Source: Moniliophthora roreri (taxonomy: Eukaryota; Basidiomycota; Agaricomycetes; Agaricales; Marasmiaceae). From it: 64,000 nt of DNA. The stretch lies in the NCBI GenBank assembly GCA_001466705.2, contig LATX02000214.1:1-64000 (forward strand), written 5' to 3'. Position 1 is the stretch's first letter; every line of letters begins with the position of its first letter. Positions 22,180 to 35,268 of this stretch are shown piece by piece. The notes under the pieces were generated by a model. The model made no database searches and was not told where the DNA came from. It was given only the letters and a program-made list of their open reading frames with translations. The position numbers and the translations under genes were made by a program.

Positions 22180-25100
22180 ACCTGATTCTGCATGTAGTAA
22201 ACAGAAACTTACCCAAAGTGTTTCACACCCAGCCTTTGTGCAACTTACAGTTGCCATAGCCTCCAATTGCTTCTGCAATGACACTGGTTCACCACAAATG
22301 CACTTGAATTCGATAATTGCCATCCACTTATGTGTGGAATGCCTACTTCACCCAAATGCTGCCTCAGTTCCTGGTGTTGGCCCTACATTTGATGATAAAC
22401 TCTGTTCCAGTACTCTTGGCAGATTCTGTGGGTTTTGGCTGGATTTGGGTGACTCTTGTAGTGGAGAACAATGCCAAAGAGTAGTCTGAGATGAAGGATG
22501 GCCTCCATGAGTCCTCTTGTCCAACACATGACATATTGGAGAGTGTGTCAGCACATTTGAACAGGGTGAGCTCTTTTTCAATGTTGAGGCTGTTTTGTAG
22601 CTAAATTTCTTTTTCAGTTTCTTGAGCACTAGACATGTTGAAGCCACAAAATTGATTTTTGGTATGCCTCCCTTGGTGTCTTTAACAAAAAACTTGCATT
22701 GGCTGTCAGCCCTGAGACAGACCACATGGCATGGCAGCTCTGTTTACATGGTCATAAAGGACATGTGCCCTGATATGCTTCAGGATTGCCTGGGGAACCT
22801 CATAATTGAATGGGAAGATAGGAGAACACCAAGAACAGGTGTCAGTGTCAGGGTCTGATGACATGAGGATGTTGATCTTGCATGTGAAACATGCTTCTCC
22901 TAACTTGATAGTAGGTTCCTTATTATTTAATTGTGTAGTTTGTGTGGTGACTTACCTGTTCCAATCATCTAGAGGAAGGCTGTGGATCTTGCAACTTTTG
23001 GTATTGATCTAGCATCTCCAAGTGTCATGCTATTAGCAAAACACAAAGCAAGGACAATCAATGTGGTGGTATGGAATAGGTAGAATGCTGATGTCTGTGT
23101 CTCAAGTTTGGGAACTACCACTGTAGGATCCACTGGCTGGACAAGCCATCCACAGGCCTTGAACTGACTGGGTATGAGTGGTTGCTTTGATTGCCAATCA
23201 TGTGTAAGTGACTCATCATCCATAGCTGATGCTAGCACTAATGAGAGCAGTTGATACATGATTGATATGCTATCTTCAATGAGCACCACAAGTGGTATCT
23301 GCTCTACCAATTCTGTCCTGAGTTCAACTTGGATCACCTTGCTGAACCATAGGAAGATCTGCCCTTCACATGCCAACACTGACACCACAGGGCCAGAAAC
23401 TACAAGAAATGGGCTGCCATCAGCTTTGAGGACTGTTGAGGATGCTGGATTGAAACAAAATATGTTCTGATAGTGCTTCAGCCAATCAGATGACATAGGT
23501 GAGTTCTTGTATTTCAGTCACCATGCCAATACTTTCACCTTATTGATTTTCTTTCTATCAGCTTTTGACATGATGAATTTCCAGAATGTAGAGGCTACAC
23601 CATCCTCAACCTCTTCTGCACCTGCTGCATCCTCCAGCTCTTGGCTGAAACCAGCTCCAAGTATGTGATTGGTGGAAATCGGTGGTGGGGATTCATCATT
23701 GTCTTCAATATTATTGGGATCTAGAGGATTTGACTCCAATGCCCTGCCTAGTGGCTGCAGAATAGTTATGTTCAGTGGGTCTTCACTAATGAGTCCTCTG
23801 ACTGAGTCTTCAAGCCACTGTTTGACAGTTTCATTGCAAAGTAAAAGTGAAGTTCCCAATCTCCACAATGTCTGCAAGTTCACAGTGTGTAACAAGAGCT
23901 TCTCTTTTGGCCAGGACTGGGGGCTGATATGGTCTGCCTTATCAGGAAGTGTAATAGCCCTGCCTCCATGATCTACAATTGGCAACTGCAACCAACAGAG
24001 TGTCTGATCCCATTCTGGCTTTTGAGCAAGTATATTGGCAACCTCAGTTGTACTGGTAATATGCTCAGTGAGCTGAAGGACATTGACATTGGAGTTGCTT
24101 CCAACCATTGTCCAAACAGAGTCTCTAGATGATCAGTCCCAAGGAGCATGATCCAGAACTACCTATCTGGATTGTTAACCTTGGCCTTTGTGACAGAGAA
24201 GATGACACTCTTTATCATGATCATAATGTCATTGTAGAGAAGAGTGGGGAGGAATTTTTGCTAATACCATGCTGCTTGAGATGCTCTAGTTCTCCTTGGG
24301 TCCTTCTTCAGGCACCTGCTATTCCCCTATATATGTGTTGAGCTGACTTTGTCAGAACAAATACAGCATTTGAGTGCAGCTGCTCACCTTGGGCTTACCC
24401 TCTTCCATGCTGGTCCCAGGGAGTGCTCTTCACCTGAAGGTGGTAAAGACCAGATGTTGTGGAGAAGCATGTATGCTAACATAATGTCCTGTTTGTCTTC
24501 TGGGTGGAACATAGCTTGGATATGCATCTGTGAGTGACCTGCATCACTGAAATGATGTTTTATTATTGATGGTGTCAAAACTTGGTCCAGAATTTGGATT
24601 CCCTGGGCCTGAAGTTTGAGATTCTGCAGGCACTTGAAGACATAACAATAGTTCTTGTCACCAGTTACATTGCCATGTCCTACAAGGAGGTCCATAAACT
24701 GTAGCTTATTTAGGTGGGGATAAATAGGCAATTCTAGAGCAAGTTTGTGTTTCTGTGTAAGAATAGCCAGTGTGCTTCCTTGGCATGTTTCTCCATCTGA
24801 AGCAATGGAAATAATGTGGTTTTTAGAGTTGAACTCAGATAGGCATTTGTTGATAACATTTACAAGTAGCTGAATGAGCTCTGCATGTTCTGGACTGTGC
24901 TCACATTTGCAGGTGCCTGATATCATAATAGAATGTGCACTGTACACATGCTTGTTGCTGCTGAGGATTCCTATACCTGCTACTGTGGCCTGTGAACACG
25001 TATATCAGGTGACTTGACTGTGAGACATTGATATAGCTTACCTTAGTTGCATAATGTACTATTCCTTCACCATTATCATCATGACCATGCAGCCCTTCCA

Positions 25101-25626
25101 TCAGTAAGTCTAAATCTTCCTCACTGTCAAAGTTGACACTAATCTGCCCACTATGCTCTCTACACACTCCAACAAACTTATTTGTTTGACTATCCCAATG
25201 CACTCTCCTCTCAACCACAATCTCATCCAACATCAAGATAGTGAGAATAATCCCTTCTGAAGACTGAATCAACTCTGCCAAACCACTTGACAATGATGTA
25301 TCAAAGTTCTGGTTGATCTTGGCATGAACAGAGCTAAGGGCTGAAGCAACCATAGGTGGTATATGTGAGGTGTTTCAGAGGGTAGTCATGCCAGGGATCC
25401 CTAGAGCACAGTGAGCTATTTCTGCCACTCAAATGCCTCTGATCCTCTATAGCAATATCCCTATCATCATTGTTTCCTCTGTGTAACTTTTAGGCTTATA
25501 CAGTCCCTTTGCAGCCTTCTCATACATTGAAAGAATCCCATGTATGCCAGTGTTGTTATTCAGCACAACAGAGAGTAACTGGTCCACATTCTTCACATTT
25601 CCTGTCAACATTGCCACCAACAACTA
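22180..25626 (-). pseudogene. Putative transposase of a basidiomycete repeat family, possibly P-element-like (broken)
   Basis: Minus-strand gene in several pieces. From its N terminus I see GNVKNVDQLLSVVLNNN (about 25600), ILTILMLDEIVVERRVHWDS (about 25260), VGVCREHS, then after an intron SGTCKCEHSPEHAELIQLL (about 24910), IISIASDGETCQGSTLAILT (about 24810), KYCYVF-type text, LGTDxLETLFGLVRTMVGSN (about 24130), and a C-terminal zinc-binding stretch CICGEPVSL...CTKAGCETLW (about 22290). The 'LMLDE' acidic motif and the late 'LETLFGxVR' motif recall P-element/THAP9 transposases. That link is inference. Stops at about 25460 and 24150 break the frame. The N terminus is cut by a family A fragment at 25627 and the C terminus abuts the hAT duplication at 22172. 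Confidence 0.6.
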
Positions 25627-26160
25627 GTCTGACCCTACAGAATTCAAGACTTCTTTAAGACAACTACAGCACTCAGTATACTGAAAAAGGTCCTAGACCA
25701 ATTTCTACAAAGAGCTCAGCACAGGCACACCCTTTGCTAAGACTCTAAGTGTGTCACAACCTGATACCCAACACAGGCCACACTCCAAGTGCCCAAGGCT
25801 CCTTCTTGGTGTAAATTGTCTCTTAGAAAAGTGCTATTACACACTCAAGATGTTACTCTTATCTCTTATGACACAAGTTCATTATCAGATTTCTATCTCT
25901 CTGGAGTCACTCAGAACCAATCTTCAGGGCCTGAAGTGAGGAAGCAAAACTGGAATGGCATACAAATTTATACACCAAACAAACTTGTCATGTATTCACA
26001 ATCAGAGGGTGCAGAGTTACTTGAGTATATATGCATATCTAGCTGTCTTTATATGGTCCATAGAATATATCTACAGAAAATTAGAAATAATGTCCAATAA
26101 TTCAGAAAATAGTAAATGAGTGACAGAGATGCTAAAAGAGGGAATATTCAGATGTCATGG
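25627..26160 (-). mobile_element. Family A fragment, inverted and truncated
   Basis: Reverse complement of the 3' half of family A, running from the TCTGACCCTACAG region through the TATA-like area and ending near the GGGAATATTCAGATGTCA segment. Both element ends are missing. It interrupts the N terminus of the neighbouring minus-strand transposase-like gene. Confidence 0.75.
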
Positions 26161-26164
26161 TAAT

Positions 26165-27495
26165 ATACCAATTTTATAAACCTTTCAAATTCTACACATA
26201 TAAGTGTTGTTCAGACATATTTAAACAGTTGAAATGATAAGAAACATGGAAATGGAAGGACTGATATGAGCCCGAGTAGTCAGTCAAAACCTATATATGC
26301 TTGATGGCACAAAGCTATAAGTTAATTGTACTTACTGTATGCCCCACATGGGTACCAAGTCACTTATAGACTCTCAATATTGTGCATTGAGCCTCCCAAA
26401 ACCTGTAGAGACCTCCATATGGTGTGTTCAAGAGAGACACATTGGTAGTTGAACATATATAGAGTATATCAAGGGGATATTTTACTTTTAAACAATCTTC
26501 AATTACTCTCAGAGAGCTCCTTCAAGCTCAGGATGATACCTATGATATACCAAGAGAAAAGATACAATGATATCCAAATCATGTATACAATGGAGTATTA
26601 GCTCAAGTATATGATCACTCTGCATTCTGAGAGGGTGATGCCATGATCCTCCAAAGATAGGAGGAAAGCAATAAGACGGAAATTGGATATGACTGATAGA
26701 CAAGAAAAGAAACATGAGAGATAAGCATGAGTCAGTCAGATAGGACAGATGGAACAAGGAAATACACGATGACTCCTATGGAAGTTGAGAGTATTTCTGA
26801 CCATTGAAAAACAGGATAAGGAACTCCTAGGCAGTAGCAATGGATTCCAAACCTAGATACCCATATACCACATGGAGGGCCTAGCTCAAGTTGTGCTTCC
26901 AATACTCAAGATTGTATTTATTGGTGACCCACATACCCATATATGGTATGGGATTACTGTTGTGACATGGAACTGAACCCATATACGTTCATTTTGTGAT
27001 TTTTCCTGTGACCAGTAAAATATATACCTATTATTATAATTTTATTGTAGATATTTGTTTCCAGCAGTATATAAGGACAGCCATTTTGTAGGTGGGAGCA
27101 AGAGGAATCTGCCCTACCACTATGTAATATTTGTATGTGGCTATTGTTTGTGTAGAGAAATCACATCCAATCAGATTTTCCTCTTTGTGTCAGGCTCTAG
27201 AGACTCAGAGTAGACCTAGTTGAGATATAAGACTATATACCAAACTTGATAGTGACAGCAAAGCCAGATATTTGTTCTGTGCTTTAGCAGATAGTCATTT
27301 TCAAGTCAAGAGAAGACTTTGTATCAGAAAGTTTTGGTGGCTTTCTGGAGGCAGCTAGTGTTTTGCTAGTGTTGATGCAGCTTAGAGAGGGATCAGGCTA
27401 CAAGAGTAGAAGTTTTCCTGCTTAAGTGTGTTCTAAATTGAGTAGACACATCTTAAAGAGGGCTCAGGCTACCAGAGTAGAAGTTTTCCAGCTTA
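26165..27495. repeat. CpG-poor LTR-like non-coding repeat
   Basis: No open frame worth reporting. A promoter-like GTATATAAGGACAG near 27068 and a following transcript-leader-like stretch resemble the corresponding part of family A, so this is probably LTR sequence of a related family. Boundaries not seen. Confidence 0.5.
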
Positions 27496-29457
27496 AGTGT
27501 GTTACAGATCACAACCAAGAGGGTTGTATCCAGTACAAGGGGTACTGCAGTCTTTGATTACTTGGGTTATCACTTCAGAGTAGTCTTACCATTGCCTTAG
27601 CACAATTGGCTGTTGTATTTAGGCTTGATTGAGATAGTAGAAACCAGAAAACACACAATAAAAACAAATTATTTAAACAAATATGTCCTCATGGTCTCTA
27701 TGTTGATAACCAAATACATGCTTATTTTAAATCATGAAGATTGAATAGAGTCTAAGTGTGGTAACTCTGATCACGCTGAACCACACTCTGCACATCACCA
27801 CACACACATAGACAATAGTAGAGCAGGATCTGATCAACAGATCAGCTCTTTGTGTAGCACAATCAAGTGGTATTATCAAGATTGGTGTTTGTTTTGTATA
27901 ATATTTATTGGTTTTGTGGTTTTATTAATCACTTCAAAAGCAAAACTGGTATAAGGTTCAATCAGAAACTGCCCAAAGATTAAACTTCTTCTAAGTGAGA
28001 ACAAAAGTACCTCTTGTACCTGAATATAGTGCTCTTAGCTATGTTCTGCAACAATTCTCAAGACGACAAATCTTCTAGACACTGCTAGCCTGAAACCCTC
28101 TCTGATTCATGTCAAAACACCAGACTACACTGATGTATGTCAGCTACCCTCTTAGTAGACTAATACAATGTTCTTATTAGAAAACATGCCTCTTGTGTTA
28201 AAAACTAAGCTCTTTCTAGCTTTTATTTAGATCTCTGGTTTGGAATACAATCTCAGGTCTCAACTAGCCTGTGCCTCTTGCACAACTAAATAAGCTAGAG
28301 CCTGAAGTAGTTGAAAAATACTGATTTGCTGGTAGCTCTTCTACCTGAACAACAACGTCATACACTCTGGTAATCAGTGGGCAGTATCTCTCCTGCTTTC
28401 CACCTACAAAACACATCCCCTTATATACCCTACAACATAAATAATCTAATATATCTGTCACACATACAAATAAAACTGAGTTGGGTGCTAAATATTATAT
28501 AAACTGAGCTGTGTTTGGTAATTTCTCTGTCACAGTGTCCAATTGTAGTCAGGCTTCATAGCCATAATCTCTTTTATTCTTTTTCTATGATGATTGCACA
28601 GTCTCCTGACACTAATCATTTGCAATTTCCTCAATCAAACAGCTCTCCTTCCGACTCCATTTGAAAATATTATACTTCCATGCCACTCTGCATGGTTCCT
28701 TCCTTCTCTATCTATTGTCATCTGCTCTGTGGATGTGTAATATGCTTCTATTTCTCCTCTAAAGTGTACGCGTAAGCTCAACTGTGCTATCTTCTCATCA
28801 TACAGCTTTGTCTTCTGCTTTCTGTGATACAGGCACCTTTCCAGTAACCGATCGTCTATTTCATTTGTCTAATTTGATATCAGTATCTCGAGTATCCCCC
28901 GCTGATAATTTGTCATTCTCTGTTTCATATCTGTTTCCTGGTAATATTCTCATTGATGTATCATCGAAGGCTTCTATTCTTCCTTCAAGTCGGGTGTGGT
29001 TTGAAAATATTGTTTAAAATTGAAAATATTCCCTTTGGTAAGCTTTTGATAGAGAGGTGTGATGTGGTGTGGTTCCCTACAGGTTTTGAGATGCTCCTCT
29101 GTATTCAGATTCGCTGTTTATTTTCATACTAGCAGTGGTTGGGTACCCTTGTATGGCCTACCGTCAACCATTACTCTGCTAATATTTTGTATCCTTCTCT
29201 ACTACTTACTTTGACTAGCTGCTCAGGGCTCACACTAGTCCTCAATTCCCTTGTATATGTCATTTTCAACCATGAAAGTGCAAAATATTCTCTATTTGCA
29301 TGTGAAATAAAAGGTAAAAGTTATGCATATTAGCAGGGCTATAGTATGCAAGTACCAGTCAGTGCTTGAGCCTGCATCTACAAGTACAGCTCTTTATATA
29401 CAGAATGATGATTGGAAATAACAAAATAAAAGATAAAACAAGTGTGTTCTAGTCTAA
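27496..29457. repeat. Family B repeat, first copy (ends at N)
   Basis: Non-coding. Recurs as 29459-31403 with an offset of 1963. The first 750 bp and last 120 bp are nearly identical between copies. The middle (28290-29330) is visibly divergent and richer in CpG here than in the second copy. It contains the conserved TGGTAACTCTGATCAC hairpin near 27758. Confidence 0.75.
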
Positions 29458-29458
29458 N
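29458..29458. other. Scaffold join with repeated flank (1963-bp offset)
   Basis: A single N between two copies of family B, as at 20432. Because the copies diverge in the middle, they may be two haplotypes or two true genomic copies wrongly bridged. Confidence 0.7.
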
Positions 29459-31403
29459 AGTGTGTTACAGATCACAACCAAGAGGGTTGTATCCAGTACA
29501 AGGGGTACTGCAGTCTTTGATTACTTGGGTTATCACTTCAGGGTAGTCTTACCATTGCCTTAGCACAATTGGCTGTTGTATTTAGGCTTGATTGAGATAG
29601 TAGAAACCAGAAAACACACAATAAAAACAAATTATTTAAACAAATATGTCCTCATGGTCTCTATGTTGATAACCAAATACATGCTTATTTTAAATCATGA
29701 AGATTGAATAGAGTCTAAGTGTGGTAACTCTGATCACGCTGAACCACACTCTGCACATCACCACACACACATAGACAATAGTAGAGCAGGATCTGATCAA
29801 CAGATCAGCTCTTTGTGTAGCACAATCAAGTGGTATTATCAAGATTGGTGTTTGTTTTGTATAATATTTATTGGTTTTGTGGTTTTATTAATCACTTCAA
29901 AAGCAAAACTGGTATAAGGTTCAATCAGAAACTGCCCAAAGATTAAACTTCTTCTAAGTGAGAACAAAAGTACCTCTTGTACCTGAATATAGTGCTCTTA
30001 GCTATGTTCTGCAACAATTCTCAAGACGACAAATCTTCTAGACACTGCTAGCCTGAAACCCTCTCTGATTCATGTCAAAACACCAGACTACACTGATGTA
30101 TGTCAGCTACCCTCTTAGTAGACTAATACAATGTTCTTATTAGAAAACATGCCTCTTGTGTTAAAAACTAAGCTCTTTCTAGCTTTTATTTAGATCTCTG
30201 GTTTGGAATACAATCTCAGGTCTCAACTAGCCTGTGCCTCTTGCACAACTAAATAAGCTAGAGCCCGAAGTGGTTGAAAAATACTAATTGCCAGTAGCAC
30301 TTCTACCTGAACAACAACATCATACACTCTGGTAATCAGTGGGCAGTATCTCTCCTGCCTTCCACCTACAAAACATGTTCCCTTATATACTCTACAACAT
30401 AAATAATCTAATATACCTTGTCACACATACAAATAAAACTGAGTCAGGTGCTAAAAATTATATAAACTGAGCTGTGTTTGGTAATTTCTCTGTCACGGTG
30501 TCCAATTGTAGTCAGGCTTCATAGCCATAAACTCTTTTATTCCTTTTCTATAATGATTGTGCAGTCTCCTGACACTAATTGTTTGCAATTTTCTCTATCA
30601 AATGGCTCTCCTTCCGACTCTGTTTAAAAATATTATACTTCTATGCCACTCCACACAGTTCCTTCCTTCTCCATCTACTATCATCTGCTCTATAGACCTG
30701 TAATATGCTTCCATTTCTATGTTTAAAGTGTACACGTAAGCTTAGCCATGTTGGTTTCTCATCATACACCTTTGTCTTCCACTTTTCTGTGATATAGGCA
30801 CCTTTCCAGTAACCAATCATCTATTTCATTCATCTAATTTGATATCAGTATCTCAAGTATCCCCTGCTGATGATTTGTCATTCTCTGTTTCATATCTGTT
30901 TCTTGGTAATATTCTCATTGATGTACCATCAAAGGGTTTTATTCTTCCTTCAAGTCAGGTATGGATTGAAAATATTCCCTTTGGTATGCTTTCAATAGAG
31001 AGGTATAATGCAGTATGGTTTTCTACAGGTTTCAGGATGCTCCTCTGTGTTCAGATTTGCTGTTTATTTTCATACTAGCAGTGGTCAGGTACCCTTGTAT
31101 GGCCTACTATCAACTATTACTCTGCTAATATTTTGTATCCTTCTCTACTACTCACTTTGACTAGCTGCTTGGGGCTCACACTAGTCCTCAACTCTCTTGT
31201 ATATTTCATTTTCAACCATAAAAGTGCAAAATATTCTCTATTTGCATGTGAAATAAAAGGTAAAAGTTATGCATATTAGCAGGGCTATAGTATGCAAGTA
31301 CCAGTCAGTGCTTGAGCCTGCATCTACAAGTACAGCTCTTTATATACAGAATGATGATTGGAAATAACAAAATAAAAGATAAAACAAGTGTGTTCTAGTC
31401 TAA
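29459..31403. repeat. Family B repeat, second copy (CpG-depleted)
   Basis: Matches 27496-29457. Between about 30700 and 30960 at least six CpG sites of the first copy are CpA or TpG here. No coding sequence. Confidence 0.75.
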
Positions 31404-32235
31404 GGTATAAATCATACACATTCATGCCTAAAAGGCTGATTCCATATAGCAATTAACTATGTTGGGTATATTTGGTAACCAAACAGTTGATTTATTATAT
31501 TTTGGACCCTGCATGGAGTGTTGCTGGGTCAAATGATCCTTCCACATAGCTACTTCTGCATAGCCACAGGTTCTGGACCAGCTTTATGTTTCTCTTTCCT
31601 CTGGTTTACTTCTGTGTAGCCACTTTCTACCATCAGATTGGTAGATGTTATGGTCTAGACATCTGTCATATTCAATCTCCTTCTGTTCCACATACAATCT
31701 TGTGAGTCATTATCAATTTCCTGCATACTCATTGCCCATCAATTGTCCCAAGTACACCTGGATAGGCCATTGTATCTGCCCGAGAGTGTCTTCAAAGCTC
31801 TGTGCAGGAACAAGTTCCAACTGTGTACTATAGTTCTGATAGTAATAATGTAGTGTTAAGTCTATTGACACATTATCATGCAATGTGATCACAAAGTGAA
31901 CAATCTAGTGCACTTAGACTGTGGATTCTGCTAATATCTATTTCTTTGTATTCAGAATTAGTAGTTTCTGGCCTGTTTTATTGACCAAGGACCCTCACTA
32001 TGATGCTTCACTGTAATATAGAAGGCTAGTATAGTCTACTAACCTTATCTAAATTGTGTTACAGTGTCAATTATTAGATTTATTAGACTCGGTGCTTAAA
32101 GCTTAGACACTGTATTAGAGTTCCTGGGTTATCAAGTCACATGAATATCACATATACTCTGGGCTCTTTTTCTAGTTTTTGATGCAAAAAGTGCACAATT
32201 TTGTGTCTAGGCCAAAATTAGGCACATTAACAGCT
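31280..32235 (+). repeat. Repeat D, copy 1
   Basis: From GCAGGGCTATAG to GGCCAAAATTAGGCACAT. A second direct copy of similar length lies at 38353-39252, and its first 120 bp also occur at 29338-29457. The sequence after the shared end differs between copies, so about 32235 is a true repeat boundary. Non-coding. Confidence 0.7.
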
Positions 32236-33224
32236 GCCTGAGTGGTTGAGGCCCCATGTCACATTACAGTGTATGGATGTTACTAAAATTAGCAAGAACT
32301 CTGAACAATGCTACTGAAAGGGTCCAAATCCTAGTATGCAAAGTGTGTTATTGAATGTCCAGACACTTGAGTGAGGTAACTGTTACATTTCTCATTGGAC
32401 ATGTACAACTTCCCAGTTCCCCTTTTCTCTCTCACATATCTAATAATGCTTTGTATGAATTCCCAACTGTGTCAGCAATTTATCATTTTTCTGATATCTC
32501 TGCTATATACACATACTGGACATGTAGGCTACATGTAGATATTGGATGTAACTATTTAAGCACTCATATCAAGGTCTAAGCTCTCCAGCTTGACCTGGTT
32601 AATACTACACCCTGTGTCAAATACTCTTGACCTCAGACCTCTAAATGTTCTCAAACTTGAAGTTGTGTCATTGACTTAGACCATTGGAAAGTCTACAGTC
32701 AACTTGTGGTTACATCATTGGCACAAGTAACATAACATGTCTTGTCTTGAACACCATTCACCTTCTTGAAACCACCAACAACAATCTGACTATTCAGAAG
32801 GTCTGTAGCACCAGCAAGGATATCTTTCTAGAATTTACTCTTTAACACAAAAAGTAATGAGAATTCATCTCTCAATAAAATTAAAAATAGCCCAACAAAG
32901 ACTCTAATTCTAATCACAACACTATACAGACAAAGAGTGTCTATATGTGTGTTTTAAGACTTGAACCATTCTTCAGTTACAGTTCTGTTTGCAGGCACAG
33001 CTACTCAACTATATTCTGCATTATTCTCATTACTTTCTGTGTCAGAGAGTATTATCTCTAGTCATCTCTATGTAGGCAGCAAGGTAGTTGCACAGTGCAA
33101 TGATGTCATGAATGCACCAGATTGCATTGGCCTTCTCCAACACCTTTTCCTTGGTGAGATAGGTGGAAGGAACAGAGCATGAAATACCCTTGAGGTTATC
33201 TACATAGCTAATACCTTGCTCTAG
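32236..33224. other. Repeat-rich stretch, nothing recognised
   Basis: CpG-poor, no motif-bearing frame. Lies between repeat D and an inverted family A copy. Confidence 0.4.
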
Positions 33225-34976
33225 TAATTTGTCTAAGATAAGACTAGTGGAAAACTACCTCAAAAGATAACCTCCAAAAGTCTAACTCAGTTTGTTGTGC
33301 AAGTGTGGATCGACGTGATCAGAGTTACCGCACTTAGAATGCCAACAAAACTCTTAGCTAGGTTGATTCTCTCTTATTGAAGCAATCTACTTCAAAGTGT
33401 TCACCTCCAGAGGAGTATATATGGGTTTAAAAAGAGTTTATATCCAAACACACAAACACACACACAAGAACACAGTGCACAAAGCACAAAACACAAGAGC
33501 TACAGTCCCGTAAAAAGACTCAATAGCCAATATAGCCTGACCCTACAGAGTTCAAGACTTCTTTAAGACAACTACAGCACACAGTGTACTGGAAAAGGTC
33601 CTAGACCAATTTCTACAAAGAGCTCAGCACAGGCACACCCCTTGCTAAGACTCTAAGTGTGTCACAACCTGATACCCAACACAGGCCACACTCCAAGTGC
33701 CCAAGGCTCCTTCTTGGTGTAAAGTGTCTCTTAGAAAAGTGCTACAATGCACTTAAGATGTTATTCTTAGTCTCTTACGACACAAGTTTGTTATCAGATT
33801 CTATCTCTCTAGAGTCACTCAGGACCAATCTCCAGGGCCTGAAGTGAGGAAGCAAAACTGGAATGGCACACAAATTTATACACCAAACAAACTCATCATG
33901 TATTCACAATCAGAGGGGGCAGAGTTACTTGAGTATATATGAATATCTGGCTGTCCTTATATATGGTCCAAGGAATATATCTACAGAAAAATATAAATAA
34001 TGTCTGATAATTCAGGAAATGATAAATGAGTGACTGAGATACTAAAAGAGGGAATATTCAGATGTCACAGAGTCTGGCCACTAGGGTATCCAACCATATC
34101 CACATGGGTATCTATGTCTCCAGGCATTCTGGACTCTATAATTTGTATTTTCTCTTTTCTAAGTCAGGTATCTACAAGTGGATGGCTGCATCTGTCCCAT
34201 CTCTTTACAGCATTTCCCTTTCTAGTATCCACACATCAGCAGAAGCCTAGATGCCAAAGTTTCCAAGGTTGGAACATGCTGTTACTGTTCCTATCTCCTT
34301 TGACAATGCATGCTCAGTCTTATTTAGGACTTCTTATGTGTTAGATATTCTTCTTACGTCTTGTTGTATCTGTCTGTAGGTAGTGGATGTCCTTTGGAAG
34401 TGATTTCCTTCTTTCTGAGATGACTTTGTACCTAGTTAGTTTATCTTGTACTGTTTAGCTGCCAGTGCACTCTTTATTAAGAGATTGCCTGCTTTGACTT
34501 TGATCCATATATTGACTTTGGAGGAGGATCGTTCTGTGATCGTTCCTGTTCTAAGTTGTCTTTCTGTTTTGATGTCTCCTCTAAGTACCTCTGTACTGTT
34601 TGACTGCAGGTTGCACTTTGCAGATGTCATAGAAAGGTAAAATAGAAATTAAAATCCCATTGATAGCACTTTGAGAGCTTGGTTAACTAGCCAATGTGTT
34701 CATTGGGCCATAGTTAGGTTCCCTACAGGTTTCAGGAGTGATCTGCTTTGGATCTGATACATAGATAAGTCAGAAAGTACAGCTTAGACACCTCTGTATA
34801 GCATATCATATAGCTCTTTGTACTTTCCAAGGTTCCATAGCTTCTCTAAGGCAATGACTAGCAGACTGGGCTCACTCTAGTCCTTATTACCTGTTATCTT
34901 GTGTCATATTAAAGTGTTCCAATTCAAAAGTAGTGTAAAATGAATAAAAGTGGGTCTTTTCTAGGTTCGACATATT
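33225..34976 (-). mobile_element. Family A element, full-length inverted copy (1752 bp)
   Basis: Begins TAATTTGTCTAAG and ends CGACATATT, the reverse of the other copies. It keeps the least CpG-decayed form of the internal hairpin (near 33302-33336). No obvious target duplication at its flanks, so one end may have been exchanged by recombination. Confidence 0.82.
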
Positions 34977-35267
34977 AATGGGTACAACCTACAACCTACA
35001 ACTGTAGGTTCTGTAACTTTGAGTGTATCTATTAAAGTGGGAAAAGGGCTCAGGATGAGGACACTTACAACTTGAAGTATTTGCATTTGATGCAGTACTC
35101 AATGAGTTACAGCCAAAACATAAGCAGACCATTATTTCTTGTTCCTCTGAGTAATAACATTTCTAAAACCCAAATGCACTAATTCCTGACCCTGCAAATG
35201 CTTCCCACCATAAGCTACTGCTTTTTCCTTCCAAGAGTTAGAGTCAGTCAAAGTGTGAGGCAAAATG
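34977..35267. other. Short unassigned segment before an N
   Basis: About 290 bp unlike the surrounding families, beginning with three copies of ACAACCTAC-like text. Ends at the N at 35268. Confidence 0.4.
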
Positions 35268-35268
35268 N

